Assembly (NCBI GenBank): GCA_021442155.1 | Contig: CM038215.1 | Span: 3,930,976-3,994,975 of the forward strand | Direction of reading: 5' to 3' | Source: Cymbidium sinense | Taxonomy: Eukaryota > Streptophyta > Magnoliopsida > Asparagales > Orchidaceae | Length of the DNA stretch: 64,000 nucleotides | Part shown: in pieces, positions 25,490-36,249 of the stretch | Layout of the letters: each line of letters begins with the position of its first letter | How positions within the stretch are numbered: the stretch's first letter is position 1 | Notes under the pieces: model-generated | What the model saw: the letters and a program-made list of their open reading frames with translations, nothing else | What the model was told of the DNA's origin: nothing | Database searches by the model: none | Made by a program: the position numbers and the translations under genes

Positions 25490-26875
25490 AAAGGAAGTTA
25501 GAAGATCTAGTAGTTCTAGTGGAGCTATTAGTGAACATTCTAGCTTTGAGGATTTTTTTAAAAATAGTTTGAAAAGGTCTATCTTTGTCCAAAGTATCCC
25601 ATCCAGAGAATGATTATGATATTGAATGGGACAGTATGAAAGCATTCAATGGTAATTTCCCCTTCTTTAGTGTCGATTAAGGCGAGAAAGAGGGTTAGTG
25701 TATCACTCAGTAGTAGAAGGAGAGGTTGTGAAGCCATTAATAGATTTCATTCTCATTTTAGAATTACTTTTCAAATTTTGTTCCATCATCAAAGATCAAC
25801 AATTTTAGATTTTGCTCTTTCATCAAAGGATCAATTTGAAATTTGTCTCCTCGGGTTCACTAGCCAAAGGTAGTTAGATTGAGTGAAGGTATTATCTTGA
25901 GGGCCAAACAATTAGAAGCAATGTTAAGTAAGTTATCATTAGCCTCCTCATGACCTCAGCATTATTTTAACATCCTCAGTTGCTCTCCAATAGGCAAATC
26001 GATGGATAAAAAAGAGTAGGGGGGTAGGGGATGATTCCCATTTTGAGTGACTTTAGGCACATAAGAAAATTTATTGATTTTTCATTTGATAGGGTAGGAT
26101 TAGGATCACAATTTATTCTTTTTTAAGATGAGGATGCAACACAAAACATTGATCATGCCATGTATCTTACAATGTGCAAAAAATAGGAAATTCTCAAATT
26201 CCACTTTTTTGATTATAACCAAATTTCGAAGATCCAAACTTCTTTATAATGCTTTTTAGTAATATCAATCTCAACCAAAATATGAGCGATAGGTTGATCT
26301 CATGGTGGCGATCAATTTGAGGCAAAGAGAGCCGCAAAGAGAACTTGATGTGTAACATAATGTATTCTCATATTAGGAAGAGCTAGCCATATAGGAACAA
26401 TTAGGGATTCCTCTTTTATATCAAAGAGGAGACCATTTTAAGTTGCATTTGACAATTAAACACAAAGTAAAGCGACGGGCAAAGTCTTGAGTAATCTAAG
26501 TCATTAGAATTTTAAAATATGCCTAGGATCAATCAATTAGATAGTGAAAATGCCTGAAAGTTTAAGGCTATGAAAAAATGATCAGATGTTATCGAGAGTT
26601 GGCCGGCATGAGGAAAATTTACCCACTAAAGAAAATTCAAAAGGCTTCACCAACTTTTCCACATGTAGATCCGAGCACATAACAATAAGCATCCCACGAA
26701 ATGAGGTTGAGATCAAATTCACCGAAGCATTAGGGGAAAGACTCTTACCAGATAATGCATCCTTGAAGGACATAACTGCAGGCTGAGTAGTGGATGATTT
26801 TGGATCCATAATTCCATGTAAATGGATGCCTAGAAGCCTCAATTTCAAAGCTTCGTTAATCGGCTCCTCCGCCAT
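25490..26875 (-). pseudogene. LINE C ORF1 (DUF4283 plus decayed zinc knuckle)
   Basis: Starts at MAEEPINEALKLR (26,875) and runs through SFKDALSGKSLSPN and LVKPFEFSLVGKFSS to about 26,585. Broken pieces then carry the second half of DUF4283 (VPIWLALPNMRIHYVT-like, about 26,400). The knuckle region, at 26,146-26,178, reads C-T-L-stop-D-T-W-H-D-Q-C. It is three residues short, and the second-cysteine codon is TAA. FVLHPHLKK follows directly, as in LINE A. The tail between the knuckle and ORF2 is not recognisable in detail, so the 3' limit is approximate. Confidence 0.82.
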
Positions 26876-27015
26876 TGAAAGGGTAAAGGGAAACTCACAT
26901 TAGCGGCCAATCAGAGACAAATATCAAAAATTACAATCGAGAATGATCAGAAATTGGCCAAGTAATGAAAATGAAAATCTTCTCAGGAGAGCATAGAGAG
27001 TTTTGGTTTTCTTTT

Positions 27016-30000
27016 GGGTTTGGGTTTTGGGTTTGGGTTTGGGGTTTGGGGTTTAGGGTTTAGTTTTTGGGGTTGTATGTTTTAGGATTTAGGGTGTAGG
27101 GTTTAAGTTTAGAATTTTTTTTTAAAAAATTTTAATATTTTTTTTAAAATTAAGTAAACTCATAGATTTAGGTTAACTTAGTTTATTTTTCTTATAATTT
27201 AGATTTATTTTTATTTTTTATTTAGTTTAGTTTATTTATTTTAGGTTTATTTACTTTAGTTAAGGTTTTTTATTTTAGTTTATTTTTAGGTTTAGGTTTA
27301 AGTTTAGGTTTAGGTTTATTTTTTTTTAAGTTTAGGTTTTATTTTTTTATTTTAGGTTTAGGTTTAGGTTTATTTTATTTTTTTTTTTATGTTTAGGTTT
27401 AGGTTTTTTATTTTAGGTTTTTATTTTATTTTGGTTTATTTTTTAGTTTATTTTATTTTTAGTTTAGATTTAGGTTTAGGTTTAGGTTTTATTTATATTA
27501 GTTTAGTTTATATTTGTTTTGGTTTAGGTTTATTTAATTTTTATTTTAGGTTTAGGTTTTTTTTTTTAGTTTAGGGTTTAGGTTTATTTTTTTTATTTTT
27601 AGGTTTTATTTTTAGGTTTATTGTTTAGGTTTAGGTTTTTATTTAGTTTTTATTTTTTTAATTTAAGTTTATTTTATTTTTATTTTAGATTTTTTAATTT
27701 GATTAAGGATTTTATTTCTGAGTTTAGTTTAGGTTTTTTTTTTCATTTTATTTAAGTTTAGTTTTTATTTTTTATTTTATTTTCTTTTTAGGTTTAAGTT
27801 TAGGTTTAGGTATAGGTTTATGTTTTAGTTTATGTTTTTTATTTTAATTTATTTTATTTATGTTTAAGTTTTTTTATTTATTTTATTTCTAGGTTTTATT
27901 TAGTTTAGATTTATCTTTTTAGGTTTTTTATGGTTTAGGGATTAGGGTTTATGGTTTAGGGTTTAGGGTTTAAGGTTTGGGGTTTAGGGTTTAGGGATTA
28001 GGGTTGTATGTTTTAGGATTTAGGATTTAGGGTTTTTTATTATTTTGATTTTTAAAATTTTTTTTAAATTAAGTAAACTGGTTGGTTTAGGTTACTTTAG
28101 TTTATTTTTTTTATTTTGATTTAGGTTTATTTTTCTTTTTATTTGGTTTACTTTATTTATTATAGATTTATTTATTTTCATTTAGGTTTTTTTATTTTAG
28201 TTTGTCTTTCATGTTTAGGTTTAGGTTTATGTTTAAGTTTATTTTTTAGTTTAATTTAATTTTTATTTTAATTTTTTAGGTTTAGGTTTTATTTTTTATT
28301 TTTTGATTTAGGTTTATGTTTTTATTTTATTTTTTTAGGTTTAGGTTTTAGGTATTTATTTTAGGATTATTTTTAGGTTTTATTTTTTAGTTTCAGTTTT
28401 TTTTAGTTATTTTATTTTTTTATTTTAAATTTTAGTTTTTTTTAGGTTTTCTTTATTTTAGTTTAGTTTATTTTAGTTTAGGTTTAGGTTTATTTTATTT
28501 TTATTTTAGGTTTAGGTTTTTTTTTGTTGAGGGCTTATGTTTTAATTTATATTTATTTTTAAGTTTATTATTTATGTTTAGGTTTTTTTTATTTAGTTTT
28601 TATTTTACAATAATTTGGGTTTATTTTATTTTTATTTTAGGTTAAGTTTTTATTTTTATTTTAGGTTTAGTTTTTATTTTATTAAGGTTTTTATTTTTTA
28701 GTTTAGTTTAGGTTTTATTTATTTTAATTTAGTTTAGTTTTTTTTTTTTAGGTTTAGTTTTTTAGGTTTAGGTTTAGCTTTTAGTTTATTTTACATTTTT
28801 TTTAGTTTTTAATTTATTTGGTTTAGATTATTTATTTATTTTAGTTTTAGGTTTTAATTATTTTAGGTTTATGTTTTAAGGTTTAGGGTGTTAGGGTTTA
28901 TGCTTATAACATTTAGGGTTTAGGGTTTTTTAGGGTTTAGGGTTTAGGTTTTTGGGTTGTAGGTTTAGGGTTTCAGGTTTAGGGTTTAGGGTTTAGGGTG
29001 TAGGATTTAGGGGTTATGGTTTTTTTTTTTTAAATTAAGTAAACCAGTAGGTTTATGTTTATTTAGTTTATTTTTTTTATTTTAGTTTATTTTATTTTTA
29101 TTTAAGTTTTTTTTATTTAATTTAGTTTATTTATTTTAGGTTTATTTATTTTAGTTTATGTTTTCTATTTTATTTTATTAGGTTTAGCATTAGGTTTATG
29201 TTTAGGTTTTAGTTGAGTTTTATTTTTATTTTATTTTTTAGGTGTAGGTTTTATTTTTAACTTTTAGGTTTAGGTTTAGGTTTTTATTTTATTTTTTAAG
29301 TTTAGGTTCAAGGTTTTTATTTTTTGTTTATTTTTAGGTTTTCTTTGTTAGTTTAGGTTTAGGTTTATTTTTAATCTATTTTATTTTATTTGGTTTAGGT
29401 TTAGGTTTAAGTTTAGTTTATTTTATGTTTACACTTTGGCTTTATTTATTTTAGTTTAGTTTATTTTTGTTTAGGTTTAAGTTTTTTTATTTTGTTTATT
29501 TTAGTTTTACTTTAGGTTTAGGTTTTCTTAGTTTAGGGTTTAGGTTGTATTTTTTATTTATTTTTAGATTTATTTTTAAATTTATTTTTTAGGTTTAAGA
29601 TTTTATTTAGTTTTTATTTTATTTTATTTTGGGTTTATTTTATTTTTATTTTTAATTTATTTTTTATTTTATTTAGTTTTATTTAGGTTTTTTTTAGTTT
29701 AGTTTAGGTTTTTTTATTTTATTTTATTTAGGTTTAGGTTTTATATATTTCATTTTAGGTTTTATTTAGTTTAGGTTTTGGTTTTAGGGTTTGGGGTTTA
29801 ATTAGGTTTCATGGTTTAGGGTTTTAGGGTTTAGTTAGGGTTAAGGGTTTAGAGTTTAGTGTTTATGGATTAGGGTTTAGGGTTATTTTTAAATTAAGTT
29901 AATTGATAGGTTTAGGTTTATTTAGTTTATTTTATTTATTTTATTTTTTATTTTAATTTAAGTTTATTTTTTATTTTTATTTAGTTTTGTTTATTTATTT

Positions 30001-30430
30001 TAATTTAGGTTTTTTATTTCATTTTATTTTTTATGTCTAGGTTTACATTTAGGTTTATTTTTTAGTTGAGTTTTATTTTTATTTCATTTTTTAGGTTTAG
30101 GTTTTATTTTTGATTTTTAGGTTTAGGTTTTTGTCTTTATTTTATTTTTGTAAGTTTAGGCTTTATGTTTTATTTTTTTTTGTTTAGGATTAGGTTTATT
30201 TTTAGTTTATTTTATTATAGTTAGTTTAGGTTTAGGTTTAAGTTTAGTTTATTTTAGGTTTAGGTTTAGGGTTTTGGGTTAGTTTAGGGTTTTGGGTTTG
30301 GGGTTTAGGGTTTAGGGCTTAGGGTTTTAGGGTTTAGGGTTTAGAGTTTAGGGTTTTTAGGGTTTAGGGTTTATGGTTTAGGCTTTAGGTTTTAGGTTTA
30401 GGGTTCAAGTTTTAATTAAGGGTTTAGGGT
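27016..30430 (+). repeat. Degenerate telomere-like satellite, block 8 (junction of the large duplication)
   Basis: Units with tags near 27,147 (AAATTAAGTAAACTCATAG-like), 28,064, 29,031 and 29,887, spaced 0.86-0.97 kb. The first unit is marked by GGGGTTGTATGTTTTAGG at about 27,069, shared with 32,981 and 33,740. The junction between the two duplicates falls near 28,870, where a sequence of the 35.43 kb type is joined to one of the 14.69 kb type. The open frame 27,389-27,574 is low-complexity and not a gene. Confidence 0.88.
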
Positions 30431-30815
30431 TTTTTAATTTTTTTAAAATTGAGAACAAATTTAGATTCAACATTTCTTTTTTTCTTATTTCATCAACCAA
30501 ATAACACACCAAGTTTTCTAAGACACAAGGGATGACCTAGATAATGAGCATTAGGCAAAACAAAACCCTAGATAATTAACCCTCTTAGTCTGATTATTTA
30601 GATGCCATTCTTCAATTTCTCCAATTTTAGAACCACCTTCTCGAATGGATTTTATCCTCGATATCCTTTGACCACCATGGTTTGTAACATTAGTCTCTAC
30701 CACCATTACTCGACTACCACTACTTATCCACGGCATCTCCAAATATTTAACCTCCACCTTCACCTCCACCAGTAGCTTGGTTGGTGATGTTTATCAAGGT
30801 TCTACCCATTCATAT
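30431..30815 (-). pseudogene. GRP copy 6: retrocopy fragment
   Basis: Fairly complete copy. UTR core GAGAACAAATTTAGATTCAAC and CATCAACCAAATAACACACC; coding patches around 30,610-30,770 with CCACCATGGTTTGTAAC, CGACTACC and CCTCCACCTTCACC; then AGCTTGGTTGGTGATG and TCTACCCATTCATATGG at the 5' side. On the minus strand the last part reads NG-stop-NLDE, close to the end of a GR-RBP RRM (NGQNLDGR type). That fixes the 5' breakpoint of the original retrocopy. The 30,551-30,769 frame is a shadow of this fragment. Confidence 0.8.
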
Positions 30816-31907
30816 GGTTTAGGTTTAGGTTTATTAGGTTTTAGGGTTTGGGTTTAATTTTTAATTTATTTAGTTACTTTAGGTTTAGGTTTAGGGTTTG
30901 ATGTTTTGGGTTTAGGGTTTAGGGTTTAACGTTTAAGGTTTAGGTCTTTATGGTATATACTTTTAGGGTTTAGGGTTTAGGGTTTAGGGTTAGGGTTTAG
31001 GGTTTACGGTTTAGGGTCTAGGATTTAGGGTTTAGGGTTTATGATTTTAGGGTTAATGCTTTTAGGGTTTAGGGTTTATGGTTTATGGTTTTAGGGTTTT
31101 GGGTTTAGGATTTGGGGTTTATGGTTTTTTTAAATTAAATAAATGGGTAGGTTTAGGTTTATTTTGTTTATGTAGTTTATTATTTTCTTATTTTAGCTTA
31201 TTTTATTTTTTACTTTTATTTAGTTTATTATATTTATTTTAGGTTTATTTATTTTAGTTTAGGTTTTTTATTTTAGTATAATGTTTAGATTTAGGTTTAG
31301 GATTAAGATTATTTTTATTTTATTTTTTAGGTGTAGGTTTTATTTTTTACTTTTAGGTTTAGGTTTATGTTTTTATTTTATTTTTTTTTTACTTTTAGTT
31401 TAAAGTTTATTTAGTTTATTTTATTTTATTTATTTATATTTACATTTATTTTTAATTTTTATTTAGTTTGGTTTATTTATTTTATTTTATCTATTTTTAT
31501 TTTATTTATTTTTTAGGTTTAGGTTTTATTTTTTATTTTTAAGTTTAGTTTTATGTTTTTATTATATTTTTTTTAGGTTTAGGTTTTATGTTTTCAGTTT
31601 AGGTTTATTTTTAGGTTTTACTTTTTAGTTTAGGTTTAAGTTTATTTTTAGTTTATTTTATTTTATTTAGTTTAGGTTTAGGTTTAGCTTAAGTTTATTT
31701 TAGGTTTAGGTTTAGGGTTTAGGGTTAGTTTTGGGTTTAGGGTTTATGGTTTAGGGTTTATGGTTTATGGTTTAGGGTTTAAGGTTTAGGGTTTAGGGTT
31801 TAGGGTTTAGGGTTTTACGGTGGTTTCAGGTTTCTAGGGTTTAGGGTTTAGGGTTTATGTTTTAGGTTTAGGGTTTAGGTTTTAGTTTAGGGTTTAGGGT
31901 TTTTGGG
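30816..31907 (+). repeat. Degenerate telomere-like satellite, block 9
   Basis: One unit of the block 6 type. The G-rich head is at 30.88-31.12 kb, the tag near 31,131 and a T-rich tail follows. A second head at 31.70-31.90 kb has four adjacent TTTAGGG units (31,789-31,812). Confidence 0.87.
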
Positions 31908-32168
31908 TTTTTATTTCTTTATGGAGAACAAATTCAGATTCAATATTTCATCTTTTCAATTTCATCAACCAAGTAATGCACTAAGTTTACTAAGACACAA
32001 GTGTGACATAGATAAAAATGATCTTTAGAGCAAATTAAGTACCCATCGGTGGATCGACCATTTTTAGTTTCTCAGGTTCCCATAGGTCTCTATGGGGTCA
32101 CCATTATATCCTCGATCTCTCCTCACACTAGGTTTTAGGGTTTAGATTTAGTGTTTTAGTGATAAAGG
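31908..32168 (-). pseudogene. GRP copy 7: retrocopy fragment, 5' part lost
   Basis: Partner of copy 5. UTR ATTCAATATTTCATCTTTTC, CAACCAAGTAATGCACTAAG and ACACAAGTGTGACATAGAT; the coding remnant TCACCATTATATCCTCGATC is followed by telomere-like DNA and TTTTAGTGATAAAGG. The shared truncation and shared variants (CATTTCATCTTTTC, GCACTAAG/GTACTAAA) mark copies 5 and 7 as recent sisters. Confidence 0.77.
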
Positions 32169-35100
32169 TAGGTTTAGGTTTATTAAGTAAATTGGTAGGT
32201 TTAGGTTTATTTAGTTTATTTTTTAAATATTTTAGTTTTTTATTTTCTATTTTATTTAAGTCTATTTTTCATTTTTTATAATTTAGTTAATTTATTTTAG
32301 TTTATATTTTTATTTAGGTTAAGGTTTATTTTTATTTTTTAGTCTAATTTTATTTTTATTTTATTTTTCAGTAAAGGTTTTATTTTTTATTTTTAGGTTT
32401 TGGTTTACATTTTTATTTTATCTTTTTAGGTTACGGTTTTAGGTTTTTATTTTAAGTTTATTTTTACATTTTATTTTTTAGTTTAGGATTATGTTTATTT
32501 TTAGTTTGTTTTATTTTATTTAGTTTAGGGTTTAGGTTTAGGTTTAGGTTTTATTTATTTTAGTTTAGGATTAGGTTTATTTTAGGTTTATGTTTTTTTT
32601 TAGTTTAGGGTTTAGGTTTTATTTTTTATTTATTTTTAAGTTTCATTTTACATTTATTTTTTAGGTTTAGGTTTTTGTTCAGTTTTTCTTATTCTATTTT
32701 AGGTTTATTTTATTTTTATTTTATATTTAGTTTTTATTTTATTTATATTTTTGACTTTTAGTTTTATTTTATTTTTTATTTTAGTTTATGTTTTATTTAT
32801 TTTATTTTAGTTTAGTTTTAATTTTTTAATTTTATTTTTTTTAAGTTTAGGTTTAGGTTTATTTATTTATTTTATTTTTACGTTTTATTCAGTTTAGGTT
32901 TAGTTTTTTAAGTTTTTAGGGTTTAGGGTTTAGAGTTTAGGATTTAGGGTTTAGGGTTTGGGGTTTATGGTTTAGTTTTTGGGGTTGTATGTTTTAGGGT
33001 TTAGGGTGTAGGGTTTAAGGTTAGAGATTCTTTTTAAATTTTTTTAATATTGCTTTTAAATTAAGTAAACTCATAGATTTAGGTTTATTTAGTTTACTTT
33101 TTATTATAATTTAGATTTAGTTTTATTTTTATTTAGTTTAGTTTATTTATTTTAGGATTTTTATTTTAGTTTAGGTTTTTTATTTTAGTTTATTCTTTAG
33201 GTTTAGGTTTAGGTTTAGGTTTAGGTTTATTTTTTAAGTTTAGGTTTTATTTTTAGGTTTAGGTTTAGGTTTTTATTTTATTTATTTAGGTTTAGGTTTT
33301 AGGTTTTCTTTTAGTTAAGGTTTATTTTTAGTTTATTTTATTTTTAGTTTAGATTTAGGTTTAGGTTTAGGTTTGTTTATTTTAGTTAGGTTTATTTTTT
33401 ATTTATTTTATTTATTTTTTATTTTTTAGGTTTAGGTTTTGTTCAATTTTTTATTCTATTTTAGGTTTATTTTATTTTTATTTTATATTTAGTTTTTATT
33501 TTATTTATATTTTTTACTTTTAGTTTTATTTTATTTTTTATTTTAGTTTATGTTTTATTTATTTTATTTTAGTTTAGTTTTAATTTTTTAATTTTATTTT
33601 TTTTTTAAGTTTAGGTTTAGTTTATTTATTTATTTTATTTTTTTATTTATTGGTTTAGTTTAGTTTTTTTAGTTTTTTGGGTTTAGGGTTTAGTGTTTAG
33701 GATTTAAGGTTTAGGGTTTGGGGTTTAGGGTTTAGTTTTGGGGTTGTATGTTTTAGGGTTTAGGGTGTAGGGTTTAAGGTTAGAGTTTTTTTAAATTTTT
33801 TTAATATTTTTTAAATTAAACTCATAGATTTAGGTTTATTTAGTTTATTTTTTTATTATAATTTAGATTTAGTTTTATTTTATTTAGTTTAGTTTATTTA
33901 TTTTAGGTTTATTTATTTTAGGTTTATTTATTTTAGATTATTTTTAGGTTTAGGTTTAGGTTTAGGTTTAGGTTTATTTTTTAGGTTTAGGTTTTATTTT
34001 TAGGTTTAGGTTTAGGTTTTTATTTTATTTATTTAGGTTTAGGTTTTAGGTTTTTTTTTAAGGTTTATTTTTAGTTTATTTTATTTTTTTTAGTTTAGAT
34101 TTAGGTTTAGGTTTAGGTTTTATTTATTTTAGTTTAGTTTATTTTAGTTTTGGTTTAGGTTTATTTTATTTTTATTTTAGGTTTAAGTTTTTTTAGTTTA
34201 GGGTTTAGGTTTTATTTTTTATTTTTTTAGGTTTATTTTTAGGTTTTTAGGTTTTTATTTAGTTTTATTTTTTTAATTTAAGTTTATTTTATTTTTATTT
34301 TAGGTTTAGTTTTTATTTTATTAATGCTTTTTTATTTCTTAGTTTAGTTTAGTTTTTTTTTCATTTTATTTAAGTTTAGTTTTTATTTTTTATTTTATTT
34401 TCTTTTTAGGTTTAAGTTTAGGTTTAGGTATAGGTGTATGTTTTAGTTTATGTTTTTTATTTTAGGTTATTTTATTTATGTTTAAGTTTATTTATTTATT
34501 TTATTTTTATGTTTTATTTGGTTTAGGTTTATCTTTTTAGGTTTTTATGGTTTAGGGTTTAGGGTTTAGGGTTTACAGTTTGGGGTTTAGGGTCTAGGGA
34601 TTAGGGTTGTATGTTTTGGCATTTAGGATTTAGGGTTTTTTATTTTTTCAATTTTGTAAATTTTTTAATTTTTTTAACTTTTTTTTAAATTAAGTAAACT
34701 AGTTGGTTTAGGTTAATTAAGTTTATTTTTTTTATTTAGATTTATTTTTCTTTTTTATTTAGTTTAATTTATTTATAATCGATTTATTTATTCTAGTTTG
34801 TTTTTTAGGTTTAGGTTTATGTTTAAGTTTATTTTTGTTTAATTTAATTTTTATTTTATTTTTTAAGGCTTAGGTTTTATTTTTTATTTTTTTCTTTAGG
34901 TTTATATTTTTATTTTATTTTTTTTATTTAGGTTTTAAGTATTTATTTTAGGTTTATTTTTCTGGGTTTATTTTTTAGTTTAGGTTTTTTTTAGTTATTT
35001 TATTTTTTTATTTTAGATTTTAGTTTTGGTTTAGGTTTTCTTTATTTTAGTTTAGTTTATTTTCTTTTAGGTTTAGGTTTATTTTATTTTTATTGTAGGT

Positions 35101-35687
35101 TTAGGTTTTTTTTTGTTGGCTTTTTTTAATTTATATTTATTTTTAGGTTTATTATTTAGGTTTAAGTTTTTATTTAGTTTTTATTTTACTATAATTTAGG
35201 TTTATTTTATTTTTATTTTAGGTTTAGTTTTTATTTTATTATGGTTTTTATTTTTTAGTTTAGTTTAGGTTTTATTTATTTTAATTTAGTTTAGTTTTTT
35301 TTTTCCTTTTAGGTTTTAGTTTACGTTTAGGTTTAATTAGCTTTTAGTTTATTTCTTTTATTTTAGTTTTTAATTCATTTTGGTTTAGATTATTTATTTA
35401 TTTTAGTTTTAGGTTTTAATTATTTTAGGTTTAGGTTTTTAGCTTTTTAGTTTTTAGGGTTTAGGGTTAGTTTAGAGTTTAGAGTTTAGGGTTTGGGGTT
35501 TAGGGTTTAGGATTTTTTTTGGGGTTTAGGGTTTAGGGTTTAGGGCTTAGGTTTTAGGGTTTAGGGTTTAGGGTTTAGGGTTTTATGATTTAGGGTTTAG
35601 GGTTTAGGGTTTATGGTTTATAATTTTTAGGGTTTATGGTTTTAGGTTTAGGTTTACTTAGTTGTAGTTTAGGGTTTAGGGTTTTTG
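32169..35687 (+). repeat. Degenerate telomere-like satellite, block 10
   Basis: Units with tags near 32,180, 33,056, 33,813 (shortened to AAATTAAACTCATAG) and 34,685. It contains the empty LINE C site at about 32,954-32,975 and a local duplication of about 760 bp. The block before GRP copy 8 (35.45-35.69 kb) is a G-rich head. Confidence 0.88.
32660..34180 (+). repeat. Local tandem duplication of about 760 bp
   Basis: The segment from about 32,660 to 33,420 is repeated at about 33,420-34,180. Landmarks: ATTCTATTTTAGG at 32,691 and 33,453 (762 bp apart), GGGGTTGTATGTTTTAGG at 32,981 and 33,740 (759 bp), and the CTCATAGATTTAGG tag at 33,056 and 33,813 (757 bp). The copies are much more alike than neighbouring units, so this is probably the youngest unequal exchange in the window. 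Confidence 0.78.
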
Positions 35688-35740
35688 GTTTTTTTTAACA
35701 GAGAATAAATTCATTTTCAACATTTCTTCTTTTATTTATT
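35688..35740 (-). pseudogene. GRP copy 8: terminal 3' UTR stub
   Basis: Only the poly(A) scar and the last 40 or so bases of the UTR remain (T-run, AACAGAGAATAAATTC, CAACATTTCTTCTTTT). Then the sequence switches to a T-rich unit tail. This is a deletion inside an amplified unit. Confidence 0.7.
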
Positions 35741-36249
35741 TTGTTTATTTAGTTTATTTTTTTATTTATTTTAGTTTAATTTATTTTTTAGTTTTATTTA
35801 TGTTTATTTTTTATTTTTATTTAGTTTAGTTTATTTGTTTTAGGTTTATTTATTTTAGTCTATGTTTTTTATATTAGTTTTGGTTTTTTATTTTCATTTA
35901 TTTTTTAGGTTTAGGTTTAGGTTTAGGTTTATTTTTTGGTTGAGTTTTATTTTTATTTTCTTTTCTAGGTTTAGGTTTTTTTCTATTTTATGTTAGGTTT
36001 AGGTTTTTATTTAATTTTTTTAGGTTTAGGTTTTAGGTTTTCATTTTTGGTTTATTTTTAGGTTTTAATTTTTAGTTTAGGTTTAAGTTTATTTTTAGTT
36101 TATTTCATTTTATTTAGTTTAGGGTTTAGATTTAGTTTTAGGTTTTATTTATTTTAGTTTAGTTTATTTATTTAGGTTTAGGTTTATTTTATTTTGTTTA
36201 TTTTATTTTTATTTTAGGTTTAGGGTTTTTTTTAGTTTAGGGTTTAATT
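35741..36249 (+). repeat. Degenerate telomere-like satellite, block 11
   Basis: A T-rich tail only, without head or tag, ending abruptly at about 36,250. It adjoins the non-telomeric island. Confidence 0.85.

Larger units (their letters stand above)
18758..27015 (-). mobile_element. LINE C: near full-length, decayed L1-type retrotransposon
   Basis: Antisense element of about 8.26 kb. In sense order: a short 5' leader, ORF1 (26,875 to about 25,490), ORF2 with APE endonuclease, reverse transcriptase and RNase H (25,421 to about 21,650), a 3' UTR of about 2.7 kb with internal repeats, and a poly(A) tail (T-run at 18,759-18,768 on +). ORF1 to ORF2 order and an RNase H after the RT are typical of plant L1 elements. 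Every domain is present but split by frameshifts and stops, so the copy is dead. The site without the insert is preserved in the neighbouring duplicate near 32,954. The 3' UTR is unusually long; a second insertion inside it is possible, though no boundary was seen. Confidence 0.88.
14690..28870. repeat. Tandem duplication, copy 1 (interrupted by LINE C)
   Basis: Left copy of a block of several kb, colinear with 28,870-35,435. Matched landmarks: tags 14,842/29,031, 15,732/29,887, 16,864/31,131 and 17,993/32,180, and GRP copies at 16,255/30,431 and 17,728/31,908. All are offset by about 14.16-14.27 kb. Beyond LINE C the offset drops to about 5.9 kb (27,147/33,056), and the difference of about 8.28 kb equals the length of LINE C. 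Copy 1 therefore gained the LINE, or copy 2 was made from a LINE-free block. Confidence 0.8.
28870..35435. repeat. Tandem duplication, copy 2 (empty site for LINE C)
   Basis: Colinear with 14,690-28,870 but lacking LINE C. It holds one extra segment of about 760 bp (see 32,660-34,180). GRP spacing inside the block is nearly identical in the two copies (1,473 bp against 1,477 bp), which points to a fairly recent duplication relative to the age of the satellite. Confidence 0.8.

Noticed and set aside
27389..27574. 61 aa plus-strand frame rich in F, L, Y and G
   Set aside because: Direct translation of TTTAGG and TTTATTTT repeats.
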